From Pratylenchus scribneri (lineage: Eukaryota > Nematoda > Chromadorea > Rhabditida > Pratylenchidae), in NCBI GenBank assembly GCA_030063045.1, contig JAQSEB010000004.1, forward strand, positions 930,001 to 994,000: a stretch of DNA of 64,000 nucleotides, written 5' to 3'. The position numbers were made by a program, and so were the translations under genes. This document shows positions 32,607 through 45,100 of the stretch, in pieces; position 1 is the stretch's first letter, and each line of letters begins with the position of its first letter. The notes beneath the pieces were generated by a model, which ran no database searches, was not told where the DNA came from, and saw only the letters and a program-made list of their open reading frames with translations.

Positions 32607-33545
32607 TGATGGGCGAGGAAAAGGGAGGAACGGAAAAAGTGACCCAATTATTGGCTGGAACGGTGAGGGAATAGAGGGGATATGGAATGTATTTATGGTA
32701 TTACAGGTGAGAAGCTTGGCCCAAACTGTGTCCAGAACGGCGGGAAGTACCCCAAAAATGTCATCTTCAGTAAGAGTGGGGTGGGAGGAGAAAGAGGACA
32801 ATTGACTTCGCCGATTAAGTTTCTGTACCGTTCTTTTGGCCATAATTCAAAAAGGAAGCAGCCAATATAGGAAGGCAATATGCCATTTGAAAGCCCGAAA
32901 TGTCCTCTAAAAAGTGGCTTAATAATTCTCTGAAAACATACATACTTATAAAAAAGCAACTTTTCCTCCAAAAAATCGAGCATGTTATATTCAAAGGTGT
33001 GCAAATTTTTTTTAAATACTAAATTTCGTAAAATCTAAAAAGGCCACTTTTTAGAGGACACATTGAGCTTTCCAATGGTATATCGCCTTCCCGAATTGGC
33101 TATTGCCTCTTTGAGATATGAACTGATGTAGATATTCAATCGGCGATACTCAATCCCATTTGTAGCATGTTTTCATTTTTGTTAATATTTCACAGTCAAT
33201 GTACAGCCAACAAGAGGCAAACGGTTCACAAAAAGAACATGGTAATGAGGGGAAAACATCCTCATCATCGGCACCAATGCCCACACGGTCCTCAATAAAA
33301 TCGGCAAAGGAGAAGCCAACAATGCATGTGGATTTTGCGGGAAATGGGAAAAGGAAGAAGGAAGAAATTGGCGAAGGCAAAACTACAAAAGTTGAGGCTG
33401 AAAATGGCGGAAAGAAAGTAGTGGAGGACAGTTTTGAGCAGGTACTGAATTTTGGATATTTTGGTCATTTCCCTAATTTGATTTGCAGTTATTGCGCAGC
33501 AAAGGATTCAACCCACTCAATTTCACCAATCCAACACAATTATGA
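32607..33545 (+). pseudogene. 3' exons of the glutamate-receptor gene, separated by the Maverick
   Basis: If the element and one AAGGAT are removed, the interrupted exon continues in frame from 11638 to 32607-32662. It then joins exons 32707-32769, 33196-33441 and 33489-33545 (TGA) through GT-AG introns. These encode about 140 residues of hydrophilic, Ser/Lys-rich cytoplasmic tail (for example SMYSQQEANGSQKEHGNEGK). Every join keeps frame, which supports a recently functional gene of about 1,230 residues. On this haplotype the exons are cut off from the receptor by 21 kb and an in-frame stop. Expression as part of the receptor would require splicing across the element or loss of it. Confidence 0.85.
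32805..33150. repeat. foldback MITE family A, copy 3
   Basis: In the receptor intron 32770-33195. Left arm GGCAATATGCCATTTGAAAG, right arm CCAATGGTATATCGCC, ends near ATTCAATCGGCGA. Non-coding. Confidence 0.85.
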
Positions 33546-33636
33546 AGGGAAAATAGACAAACAAAAAGGATCATTTTCATTTCATTTCTGCCAAATATAA
33601 ATTCATTGATAAAATGACAATATTCTGTCTTCCAAT

Positions 33637-35605
33637 TTATGTTCGCTTTCGGCTAGTTGGGTAGCTGGCAGCATTTGGGCCACCACCGCTGCCCCCTCGG
33701 GGTCCTCCCTCTGCCGCGGGTCCCCTTTGTGGGCAGGGGCAATATTCGGCATCTGGCCCAGTTCGTCCATTGCCTCCTTCCTCCCCGGGGGCGCCAGGGG
33801 CTCCGGGTGCTCCAACAGGGCCAACTCCTCCCGGCGGTCCTGGTGGGCCTGGTTCACCCGGCGGCGCATTCAACCCGGAATCGCCAACAGGCCCTGAAAA
33901 GTCAAAAATATTGTCATCTTTTGTATTATTAATATTTCACCTTCAGGCCCAGGTGGTCCTCTCGGCCCTTTTGGTCCAGGCTATCATTAATTTTAAATAT
34001 ATATTTATGAATTTATTGTATGAGTGACTCACTCGTCCAATTCCTTGCTCCGAATCGCGGCCTTTTTCACCCGGAATGCCGGGTTGGCCAACAGGCCCTG
34101 TTGGTCCTGGAATTTAATTAATTTTTTACAATACTCTTCACGTTGATTGATTGGCCTTTAAAACATACCTGGAGGACCGGATTCGCCTAAAAATTGAGGA
34201 ATTTATGATTGCCATTTCACCCCTCTATTCAACCTGAAACTCCCGGATTTCCATCTCTGCCATTCGATCCCGGCTGCCCTTTTGCCCCTTGATGCCCTCG
34301 GGGGCCTGGTCTTCCGATGGGGCCTGGTTGTCCCTGTAAAATTATTTTGTAAATGCTAAATTAATTTCGGCAAATTTACCTGTGGTCCGGCTGGACAATT
34401 GAAACTAAAATTTGGGCATTTCATTTTAACCCAAAATGGTTCCCCTTTCAAAAATTCACCAGCCAAATTCCTGATTTGCCGGTGTCACATCCTCCGCATC
34501 CACTCCTGGCACTCCATTTTGTCCGGGTTGCCCTTCAATTCCGGGCGGGCCAGAAACACCCTTTGGGCCTATTAATTGGATATTTGTTAAAAAGGAGAAT
34601 GAATTTTGGTCACCGGGTGGTCCAGCTGGGCATTTGTTGGCAGCGCCGGTCAAACAATCTGGCAAAATGGGAATTTAGGCCGGTGAAATATATTTATGGA
34701 CAAAACTGCATCCTGGACCGCCGCCTCCCTGTTCTTGGCCACCCGAAAGACTGGGCGGGATCGATGGGGGCTGGGCACCTCCCGGAGTGCCCGGGGCACT
34801 TCCCCCTGGGATGCCTGGACCGGTGCCAGCCGGACCCGATGGGCCCATTCCCGCATTGCCTGCTTCATAGTTAGGCCCAGATGGCCCTGATTGTGAGGCC
34901 CCTCCGCTGGGTTGTTTTTCACCCCCATATTCCGCTTGACGGCGATATCGTTTGGTTTTGCCCAAAATGATCAAATCCTTCCAAAGATTGTCGGTTTCAG
35001 ACTGAATTAGAAGGAAATAGATGAATGGGAATGAATCAGAGCAGCCTAAGTTGCTGCAGGGTTTATCTTGTCGCCGTTTATAAAAACTTATCAAGGACAG
35101 AATCCACTTTGATAATTTTAGTAACAAACTAAAGAGCAGACTTTTGGCTATCTAATAATATTAAATTTATTTAAATTGGTTCAGATTTAACGAAGTTATG
35201 GCCTTAAAACCTTTTGAAATGTCTTATACAAAGGATTTACAAATGTTTCAATGGTTTTTTTTATCATAGCTTCATCAATTCTAAACCAATTCAAATAAAA
35301 TTAACATTATTAGGTAGCCAAAAGTCTGCTCTTTAATTTATTTCAAAAATCATCAAAACTGGCTCAATCCTTAATGAGTTATTTTAGACGGCGAAAAGTT
35401 GGCCTGTTGCCAAGTTGGAGCGTATCCTCTGAATCTGAATGGATGAAAGTGAATAGAAACTTGCCCGGAATATTCCAATTTGGGCATCCAATTCCATCCA
35501 TGCCTGTTGCACTTCACTGTAAATGTTGGCAATCAGAAGAAGGCATGCAAGCAAGGAAATGCCCGAAATGGAGGAGGCAATGAAGGTTGCGGTGTGCACC
35601 TTCAT
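33637..35605 (-). CDS. nematode cuticle collagen 1
   Basis: Exon 1 (35605-35465) encodes a membrane or signal helix ([20 protein letters not shown]) and [15 protein letters not shown] intron holding a foldback element leads to exon 2 (35001-34707), which starts [15 protein letters not shown] and [10 protein letters not shown] (furin-type site). Together these form the nematode collagen N-terminal domain. Cys-Asn-Cys and [12 protein letters not shown] open the Gly-X-Y region, which continues over several short exons with interruptions. The chain ends with [13 protein letters not shown], the Cys-knot of cuticle collagens, and YPTSRKRT. Such collagens are secreted by the hypodermis and cross-linked into the cuticle. 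The next collagen lies directly upstream on the same strand, a usual tandem arrangement. Internal exon borders are only partly resolved. Confidence 0.9.
35068..35400. repeat. foldback MITE family B, copy 1
   Basis: Palindromic element in collagen 1 intron 1. The left part has CGCCGTTTATAAAAACTTATC and AAAGAGCAGACTTTTGGCTA. The right part has the inverse TAGCCAAAAGTCTGCTCTTT and AGTTATTTTAGACGGCG. Confidence 0.88.
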
Positions 35606-36100
35606 TATTATTTTTTGGGGTTCTACTTTTGGTAATTGGCGCTGGAGGTTTTGGTGGTTTCAGATGAAAATGAACCATTTTATATAGGGAAGGATTGGTG
35701 GGTACTCAAAAAGCGGGTTTCCAATCACCGCCCCGACCTAAAACGGTGTCTGGCGGACGAAAAATGGAGGCCAGCAAAATAAGTGAAAAGCACACCAAAC
35801 TCAAAAATACCCCAAAAATAAGGTGGATTTGACAAATTAATATAGCGGCCTAATCTTTCTTTTTCCCTTTATCCTTAAAGGGAAAAGGCCCTAAGGCTAT
35901 ATCATACATAGATGGAATCACGCAAAAATAATTTAGCCTTCATTTCTGAAATAACTCGTTTGTCGTTTTCAAACAAAAATAATAATCATAATAAATTCCC
36001 TTCCATTTCCATTTATCACATGAAATATCAGCAAAGTGCATAAATAAATAAATAAAAAATTGATGAATGAAAGAAATAATCCCAAATTTGTCCTTCTTTT

Positions 36101-38382
36101 TTATCTTCTGCGATTGTATCCTGGCCCAGTTCTTGGAGGCGGACAATGATCGCAACTTCCGGGCTGTCCTGGTGGCCCTCTGAATAAATAAAGAGTTAAA
36201 TGAATGAAATTATGGGGAAATATTCTCGACAAACCTTGGACCCGGTGGTCCATGTGGTCCTGGCAATCCATCGGCCCCCTTCTCGCCCGGATCTTTAATC
36301 CATCAGAATTTTGTAAAATTAATTCTAAATAGATTCAATTTTACCTCCTGGAGGACCGGGTGGTCCGGGTTTGCCTGGGAGTCCATCTCTTCCTGGCGGT
36401 CCAGGTGGTCCCTGTGAAAATGAAATTTGGCAAAAATTTCAATGAATGATTTGGAAATTGTGGAATTAAATGGGAAGAATAAGAATTTTCATAAACAATA
36501 AATCTAAGCAAAGAAGAAATACTGTGCATTTTAGATTGTAAAATTTCTCAGCTACAGTATTCCATTTAAATAAAAGAAAATATTCCCCATTTTTGTGTTG
36601 ATTCCATCAAATTTTACCTGAGGCCCAGGTGCGCCAGGTGGACCTTAAAAATGGTCATTAAATTGATATTTTAAAGAGAAATTAAATTCACCAGGTGGTC
36701 CTGGCGGTGCTCCATTGATAACCTAAAATATTTTCACATTTTTAATTGATATAATCCAAAAAGATGGGCATTTTTGACCTTTCCCGGTTCGCCAGGTGGT
36801 CCTTTGTCCCCAGGCAATCCCGGAGGCCCTTGAGGTCCCTGCATTTAATTCCATAATCAAAGACTCTCCACAATTTAAAACCTGTGGCCCAGGAGGGCCA
36901 GGAAGGCCGGGTGTGCCATCTCGGCCGGGGGAACCAGCTTCACCTTGGGCGCCTAAATATTTTTTAAATAAATTGTTGTTCAGATTTTGTCAGCACCCGG
37001 TAATCCTTTGGGCCCAGGCGGTCCAGGAGGCCCTGAAAATTGAATTAAAATTAGGAAAAGCCATTTAATTCGACCAGGTGGCCCAGGCGGACATTTTTGA
37101 CATGGAGGCTTTGGTGGCTGAAATAAATGGAAAAATATTTAAATAATTAGTAATTTTTGGGTTTATAACTATCTTACTAGCAATGGAATTTTATTATAAT
37201 TATAGAAAATTTTTTAAAAATTGCCAAATTTCATAAAAACTAAATTTCAAAAAATCAAATTCCAAATTTAAACTTTGTTATTTTTTTTAATTAAAAAAGA
37301 AAAATGACGGACCGGACCAGGGAGAAGGACACCATCCCTGCCAGGAGGGCCTGGATTGCCAGGACGTCCCGGGGCTCCCGGCCTTCCATCTCTTCCAGGA
37401 GGTCCCGGTGGGCCGGGTGGACCGACCTGAAAAAAAGAGAATAAATATAAAATTAAATTGGCCAAAATTCACTTGGCAACTACAACAACTGCCAGCCTGC
37501 AGATTGCCAGCCGTGCCTGGGGGCGAAATAATGGCCTGTGCCTCATATTGTTGGCCTTGGCGTTTTTGCCTCTGCAAAGTGTCATTGGTTGGTGCCCCGG
37601 TGACTGCCTGTATTTGGAGCATTTCTCGCCACATGTCCCGAGAACGGGTCTAATAGAATAAAATGTAAATTAGATAGAAAAGAGGGGAATATGAAGCAGC
37701 CAAATTTGTTGCCAGATCAACCTCGCTCCATGTGTAATAACTGATCAAGGATTCAACCACTTTTGACAATTTTACTATCAAATTAAAGAGCAGGCTTTTA
37801 GCTATCTAAATATAATAATTTTATCTAAATTGGTTCGAAATTCATGAAGTTATATCCAAAAAACCACTAAAAGTTATGTAAATCTCATAGTAAAGGTCAT
37901 ATTAAATTGTTTTTTGATCATAACTCTACAAATTCTGAACCAATTTAAACAAATTTGATATCATTGGATAGCTAAAAGTCTATTCTTTAATTTGATACTA
38001 AAATCATCAAGATTGGTTAAATCATTGATGAGTTATTATAAACGGAGAGAAGATGGGCCCAACGGCAAATTGAGCTGCTCCCACAAAGGAATGACACGAA
38101 AATGGATGGTGGATTCTGGATTACCTTGCAAAAGTCCACTTCATTTTGCATGAATGCATGAATTGTTTGGACATGGCTATACACAATTGGAAGGGCAATG
38201 ACACAGCCGAGGACGGAAATTGTGGCAAAGGCAACCGAGGCAAAAGCCATCAATCGAAGGGATTTCCTTGGCCGTTGTTCCGCCTGACCAATGCCGAGGG
38301 AAAGCCCGGAAATCATTGGAGAAGATTTGTTTGCCAACAGGGATGGAGGGGAAAGTTGTGTCGGATGGACACGGGTTGGCAT
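36101..38382 (-). CDS. nematode cuticle collagen 2
   Basis: The first exon (38382-38125) has a cytosolic basic stretch QRPRKSLRL, a helix ([20 protein letters not shown]) and MQNEVDFCK. After an intron with a foldback element, exon 2 (37649-37473) gives [23 protein letters not shown] (subtilisin-type cleavage) and GSCCSCQ. From 37426 downward Gly-Pro-Pro-rich exons follow, including [11 protein letters not shown]. The end reads [15 protein letters not shown], the typical C-terminal Cys cluster of cuticle collagens, with TAA at 36101. It is a structural protein of the nematode exoskeleton. It is in tandem with collagen 1 but diverged from it. An additional upstream 5' exon is possible, since nematode collagen starts vary. 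Confidence 0.9.
37733..38047. repeat. foldback MITE family B, copy 2
   Basis: Within collagen 2 intron 1. Left TCAAATTAAAGAGCAGGCTT, right GCTAAAAGTCTATTCTTTAATTTGA, ends GAGTTATTATAAACGG. About 315 bp. Confidence 0.85.
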
Positions 38383-38795
38383 TTTTGGGTGGGATTGGAA
38401 AGAATGATTTAAGGGAATTGCGGGAAAGATGGTCCGGGTCTTTGTTCGGGATCAAAAGAAAGGTGGATGGAATAAATTCAGTCGAGGCTGACCCAAATGA
38501 CCTTAATTGGGTGGGAAGGAAGGGTGGCGATTTATGCTTGGTTTGATGCTGCAATCGGCAGCTGGAATGGTGGCGGAATTCGGTCAATTCCCCCTCTCCA
38601 ATTCCCATTCATTCATTTATTTCATTCATTCATTCAATTTAATTGGGTTTATGTGCCCTTGTTTTGTGAATTTAATACAGAAAATGGGAAAAAATGGAAT
38701 GATAAGTTTTTATTTTCAGCATTCATTCTTTATATTTCGTTGATTCTTCGGATGAATCTGAATCTTCTCTTTCATTTGACATTTCCTCTTTTGGA
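38383..38795. other. intergenic between collagen 2 and the thioesterase
   Basis: Open frames on the plus strand (for example 38497-38817) show no motifs. Probably the upstream region of collagen 2 and the 3' flank of the thioesterase. Nothing else was recognised. Confidence 0.4.
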
Positions 38796-40201
38796 TCAAT
38801 CAAATATTTTTCGATGATTTCGGAAATGAAAATCTGAATTTCTTTTTGAATAATTTTTCAATGTCATCAAAATTGCCTCCGAGGAAATTTCTAAATGTCT
38901 GCCATTGATGGCCAAAAAATGGAGTCTGCCTGAATCCTTCAGTGTTTTCAATCTAATTAAAAGAAAGGGAAATTTTTGGGAAAAAAAAGACAAAAACCCA
39001 ATTAAATCCAATTGAAAAAGACGAGTCTGTTCCATCGGAAGGACTTGGCCAGTTTGATTGTCCGGATAGAAACCGAACCACTGATAAAAATATTTATTTA
39101 AATATTTTGACTAAAGGAAAATACAGCGCTTTCTTTTGGCTGAATCATTTGGTCCTTCAAGAATTGGACCATCACAAAATTGCGCAAATTCAACATATTC
39201 TCCTTATATGTATTATTGCATTGCTGAATAATGGAAAATGAATTAAATCAAATAAATAAAAGGACCAATTCACAATTCAAATCAGCCAAAAATATGTTTC
39301 GATGTCGATAATCCTCCCTCTGATTTGGGTCACTTTTTGATGGACAAATTTAATTATAATTTTGACTGCTTTTTCCCCTCATCACTTACTGCCAATATTG
39401 GGCTTGAACAACTCTTTAAAAAATTAAATAAAATCAACAATTTAATTTGTGTATTTACTGACGTATTTTGAACAAATTTTTCATATGCCCCATAGTCGAG
39501 GAGATGACGGACCTTTTGTGCAAAAAATGGTTTAAAATTAATTCATTCTCATCAAACGGTATTGCATATTGGCCCAGTGCCCGGACAATAGGGAAGACTA
39601 AAAGAAAAATATAAAATTTGTTTAATAATGAAGCCATAGGAAGACCCGAAAACGCCTTGCTGTGGGCCACCAATGGAAATCTGAATAAGTTTTGGCAAAA
39701 ATTGTTTTTATGGCATTAAAAAGCACCAAATTTCTAATTGATGGTTTTGGGCATCGTTGAGCCAATGCTCGTCTAAAAACATCAAATGGAATTAGCCATT
39801 TCCCCTTTTGAGCACATAAAAAGGCCGCCTTGACTGAACCCGATGGCATTGTAGCCGTTGGACAACTTTGAATCCGCCATTAGTTGGCTACAAACATTGG
39901 CCACCTGCTCATTCATATTCCCAAAAAAGCCATGCTCCGTATCCTCAACAACATTATTGCCCAACATCAACGATTTCACATAAACATCACCTCCGGGGAT
40001 GTTCGTTTTTATCAATTTCTTTATGTATCCCATGCTCAATGGATTGCAGCAAGAATCGCCTTTAATAAATAATCAAAATGGAAAATACAAATTCGAACCC
40101 ATTCCATGCCAAAGTACAACTGGAGTTGGGAGATTATCATCTTGGCCAAATGATGGGGCCAATAATATGACGGAAATAAAAGAAAAGATGGGCAAAAGCA
40201 T
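38796..40201 (-). CDS. ppt-1: palmitoyl-protein thioesterase 1
   Basis: Exon 1 (40201-40099) starts with a signal peptide ([18 protein letters not shown]) and [11 protein letters not shown], which joins at exon 2 (from 40059) to [30 protein letters not shown] is the PPT1 signature. Further on come [11 protein letters not shown] with the nucleophile serine, [13 protein letters not shown], and at the end [16 protein letters not shown], whose histidine matches the catalytic one. The enzyme removes palmitate from cysteines of proteins in lysosomes. Several small GT-AG introns split the gene. Its C-terminus ([19 protein letters not shown]) ends at 38796. Assignment is secure; middle exon borders are approximate. 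Confidence 0.93.
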
Positions 40202-40721
40202 AATTGTTTTTTTTTTATAAATAATTATAATGAATGAATCAATATAGGGGAAGATGAATTGAGAATGTGATAACTGATAAGTCTTCTCCTAACATATCAT
40301 CAGTAACAGGAGCTAAAATAGCATCATTTTATCAGTAAATGTCAAATGCCAATCATCCTTATTTTTTATTAATAAATTAAAATCCATCAAAAAATACATT
40401 TTTATTAATTTATTTATCAATTATCACTTATCAATCTTCCATAATAAAGAAATTTATCTGAAAGGACCATTCTTTCAGTACCGTATTCATTGAAAATGAT
40501 CGTGCTCAAATTAATTAATTTATTTTTCATATATGATTTTTTAAAATAAAAAAAGGAAAAGTAAACAAAAAACAAAACAAACCGAAAATTTTCATCAATT
40601 TGCAATAATTAAACCGAAAAACCATTGATGGTTTCGACTAGCATCATAGAAAAAAAACCCTTAAAATCAATTAAAAATATAATTATTATTTTAGAGATAT
40701 TAATTTGAAGACTCAAACAAA
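40202..40721. other. intergenic between thioesterase and SANT gene
   Basis: Divergent promoter region of the two genes, very AT-rich. A short imperfect inverted repeat with CTTATCAGTT-like elements near 40270-40340 is not interpreted. Confidence 0.4.
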
Positions 40722-41730
40722 ATGAATATGATAAAGCTTGTCGATTATTCATCATCATCCGATGAAGAAAGAAATGGAGAAGCAACGCCAACGCCAATTA
40801 AATTTCGAGGGAAGAGGGTGTTTCGTCGAATTATTCAATCCGGTGGTTCTACAGTTACAAGGTCGAGCAAAAAAGATCGAAGAAAGAAGGAAAATGAACA
40901 AGAAACCCCGTTTCGTCGAATTATTCAATTTGATGAAACTTCAAGCCAAAAAGATGAAAAGAAGGAAAATGAAGAAGAAACTCCAATTAAACCGAAAAAG
41001 CATTGGAAAAAAGATGAATCAACTCGACCTAAGGTATTAACTATTTATTATTTTCATTTATAAACTTATTAATAATTGTAAAAGGAAAATGAACAAGAAA
41101 CTCCGATGAAATCCAAAAAGCGTTGGACCAAAGACGAATCAACGCGGCTTAAAGTAATTTCATTTTATTTGATATAAATTAATAATTATTTCGTCAGCTT
41201 GCTTTGAAAGCTTCAATCAATCCAACCACAAATGAGCATTGGGAATTGATCTGCAGGCTTCTTACTCATTTATTATATTTGATATATTTAATATTTTTCA
41301 GTTCACTTGGAGGGAACCATACCATCGAGGAATGCAAAGAACAGGCGATGAAATTGAATTGGAAGCCACCACAACCTCAACCCAATGAAAACAAAAATGC
41401 CAATGAAGAAGTCCAGGAACAAGAATTGCCGATTATGAATGGATTATCCCCTTGGCGAAGAGCTGTAGACAACCGGAAGAGCCGTCGTAGTGTCGAGTGT
41501 GCCAACAAATTTTTCGACGAAAACGTTAATGATGTAAGATAAAATTTTAAAATCTAATTTAATTTGATTATTTAAAGTTGACATTCAATGGCCTCAATCT
41601 TGATGATTCTTTGTTCACTGCTGCATTTAGTACTCCACCAGAACAGGCAAAGTGTGCTCGCAGACCGTTTTTGATTCGCGTTGTGGCCAATGAGGATGAT
41701 GGGAAGAGCAGTACGGATGATGAATCTTGA
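40722..41730 (+). CDS. SANT/Myb-domain nuclear protein (Mis18BP1/KNL-2-like candidate)
   Basis: Five exons, 40722-41033, 41085-41153, 41198-41256, 41302-41533 and 41578-41730; the third intron is GC-AG (CAG|GCTTCT). The N-terminal half is a charged tail with two copies of a FRRIIQ motif and repeated ENEQETP/KKxW(K/T)KDES units. The last unit leads into RWTKDESTRLKLALK, HWELICS and GGNHTIEECKEQAMKLNW, a three-helix SANT/Myb fold with the expected tryptophans. The spacing resembles the Myb domain of Mis18BP1/KNL-2 centromere proteins, but the SANTA domain is not seen. The C-terminal region has SPWRRAVDNRKSRRS and an acidic end. Nuclear location is likely; the exact orthology is uncertain. Confidence 0.7.
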
Positions 41731-42131
41731 GATATTATAATTTGATAATTGATATGGTTGGGAACCAAAGCCATCCATTATTTGTCAATTTTATGTCAAT
41801 ATTTTATTTATTTATTCGATAAATCAAAAAATACAAATTATCTTTCAATTCATTCAATTATTGATCATTCCATGTTCATAATTCCATATTTAATTGATTT
41901 TGAAAGGGCGAAAAGCAATCAGTTTAATGGCTTGGGAAGCGGGAAACCGCATTTAATTCATCTCAAATATTTAATGCATTGGTAAATAATATCGAGACGA
42001 AAAACCTTTCAAACTAGAGAGGAAAAAAAGAATCATATTCATTGAATAATGAAATAAAACTAAAGGAAAAATTTACGGATCCACGTCACATTTTTGTTAA
42101 TAAAAAAATTAAATAAATTTTATTTAGAAAG
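41731..42131. other. intergenic between SANT gene and coatomer alpha
   Basis: 400 bp of AT-rich sequence holding the 3' flank of one gene and the promoter of the next. No feature recognised. Confidence 0.5.
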
Positions 42132-45100
42132 ATGGCAGCATTATTAAAGAAATTTGAGTCAAAAAGTGCCAGAGTTAAAGGTAATTTTATTTTAGTTTCC
42201 GATTATAAATTTAATTTTTATTATTTAGGGATTTCGTTCCATCCGACAAGACCATGGGTGTTGGCATCTTTGCACAGTGGAGTGATCCAACTTTGGGACT
42301 ATCGAATGTGCGTACTGATTGACAAAGTATTCCCTATCTTATTTAATTAATCATTTTATTGTTAATAATAAGTTCGATGAACATGATGGTCCAGTTCGCG
42401 GCGTCGATTTCCATTCGCAACAACCAATTTTTGTTTCAGGCGGAGATGATTACAAAATCAAGGTTTAATATTAACAATAGAATATAAATTTAATGTTTTT
42501 AAACTTATTATTAGTTGTGGAATTACAAACAAAGAAAATGCATTTTTACCCTTCTCGGCCATTTGGATTATATTCGGACCACTTTCTTTCACAAACAACA
42601 TCCATGGATTATCAGTGCTTCCGACGATCAAACTGTCCGCATTTGGAATTGGCAATCTCGGAATTCCATTGCAATTCTAACCGGTTCTCTTAAACAATGA
42701 AAATATAATAAATAAAATTTTCAGGACACAATCATTACGTGATGTGCGCCCAATTCCACCCGACCGATGATTTGGTGGCCAGCGCCAGTTTGGATCAAAC
42801 CGTTCGCATTTGGGACATCAGCGGGCTGCGGAAGAAGAATACGGCGGCACCCGGTGGCGGTTTGGGTGGTCCGACCAGTGGAATGGGTCGTTTGGGCGCA
42901 ACTTCCGTTTCGACCGCACAAACCGAACTATTCGGCCAACCGGATGTGGTCGTCAAACATGTGTTGGAAGGACATGACCGAGGTTCAAATTTTGAATTAA
43001 TTATTTATGAAATAAATGTAATATTCAGGCGTGAATTGGGTCTCATTCAACTCTTCGCTACCTCTGTTGGTTTCGGGTGCCGATGACCGACAAGTCAAAT
43101 TGTGGCGTTACAACGAGAACAAAGCCTGGGAAGTGGACTCGTGCCGCGGCCATTACAACAATGTTTCATGCGTCATTTTCCATCCAAAAGCGGAATTGAT
43201 CCTATCCAATTCGGAGGACAAAAGCATTCGAGTTTGGGATATGCAGAAGAGAACTTGTCTTCAGGTTTAATTTTTGTAAATTATTTTTAATTATTTAAAA
43301 TTGTTTAGAATTTTCGACATGAGAATGATCGCTTCTGGGTTTTGGCTGCCCATCCATCGCTAAATTTGTTTGCCGCCGGCCATGACAATGGAATGATTGT
43401 ATTCAAAACTGAGCGGGAACGACCGCCATATTGCATCCATGAGAATTTTGCTTTCTATGTTAAAGAACGACAATTTCGGCGATTGGATTTGACCACAAAG
43501 TTTTTATTATTTTTAATATTTATTAAATTTTAAATAAATTCAGCAAAGATATGGCCCTTTGCCAGCTGAAGCCAAATAAACTTACTCAACCTTTTTATTC
43601 GCTGCATTATAATCCGGCAGAGAATTGTTTTCTTCTAATCACCCGACCTTCCAGCAACATTGAATCGAGCACTTATGATTTTTACAAGGTTTTGATTTTT
43701 TGAATTATTTGCAAATTTACATTAATTTATAATTTTGGATGTCTTCAAAGGATGTTGAATTGGAGCCGGTGGATGTGAAACGATCGCCGGGCGTTGCGGC
43801 AATTTGGGTGGCCCGAAACAGATTTGCCGTTTTGGACAAATCGCATCAACTGACAATTCGGGATTTACAAAATGCAGAGAGCCGAAAAATTGAATACACC
43901 GGCCCGGTGGATGATATATTTTATGCGGGCACCGGCCTATTGTTGATCAAAAATGCGGACAATGTGCAAATGTACGATGTTCAACAGAAACGGATATTGG
44001 CGAGTTTGAAAGTTAGCAAGGTAATGAATAAATTTTGGAATTTTAAAACTAATTCAATATTTTAAAGGTGAAATATGTTATTTGGTCAAAAAGTATGGAA
44101 TATGCGGCACTCCTCAGTAAACATACAATTACCCTCGTCACAAAGAAACTTGAAGTAAGTTTTGTTTGACCTATGCCTTTGAATTTTAGAAGACTTAAGT
44201 TTTAAACCAGACCTTATGTTTTAAACCAAACTTTAAAGTTTTTAATTGTTAATATTTTTAGTTGCTTTGTTCCATCCAAGAATCAACCCGTGTCAAGAGT
44301 GGCGCTTGGGATGTGGAGAATGATGCATTTCTCTACACCACATCCAATCATATTAAATATGCGCTGACTGCCGGCGGCGACCATGGAATTATTCGTACAA
44401 TCGACATTCCCGTCTACATCCTGGCCATTCGCGGCAATCGATTATATTGTTTGAATAGGTTTTTATTTCACAAAAGTCACAAAATAAATTTATTTTTTAA
44501 AGAGAAGCCTCCCCAATTGAATTGACGATTGATTCGACGGAATATCGTTTCAAGCTGGCTCTAATCCATCGCCGTTATGATGAAGTGCTGAACATGGTCC
44601 GAAGTGCGAATTTGGTTGGCCAATCCATCATTGCCTTCCTGCAAAAGAAGGGATATCCGGAGGTGGCGCTGCATTTTGTGAAGGATGAAAAAACTCGATT
44701 TGGACTTGCACTGGAATGTGGAAATCTTCAGGTTTTCATTTTTTAACAATAATTAAAATTTGATTTTTGTTTAGTTGGCATTGGAAGCGGCCAAACAATT
44801 GGACGATAAGGCCGCTTGGACAGCATTGGGCGAGGCGGCATTGATGCAAGGAAATCATCAAATTGTGGAAATGGCCTATCAACGGACGAAGGATTTTGAA
44901 CGGCTGGCATTCCTCTATTTAATCACTGGGAATATGGAGAAGCTGCAAAAAATGCAAAAAATTGCCCAAATCCGGAAAGATGTTCACGGCCAATTCCAAT
45001 GTGCTCTGATGCTTGGAGATGCGGAAGAACGGACAAAAAGTTGGTTAAAAATTATTAAATTTAATTGAATTATTTTTTAATTTAATAGTTCTGAAAGAAT

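Noticed and set aside
33603..34874. Plus-strand open frames rich in Pro/Gly opposite collagen 1
   Set aside because: Antisense shadows of Gly-X-Y coding sequence on the minus strand.
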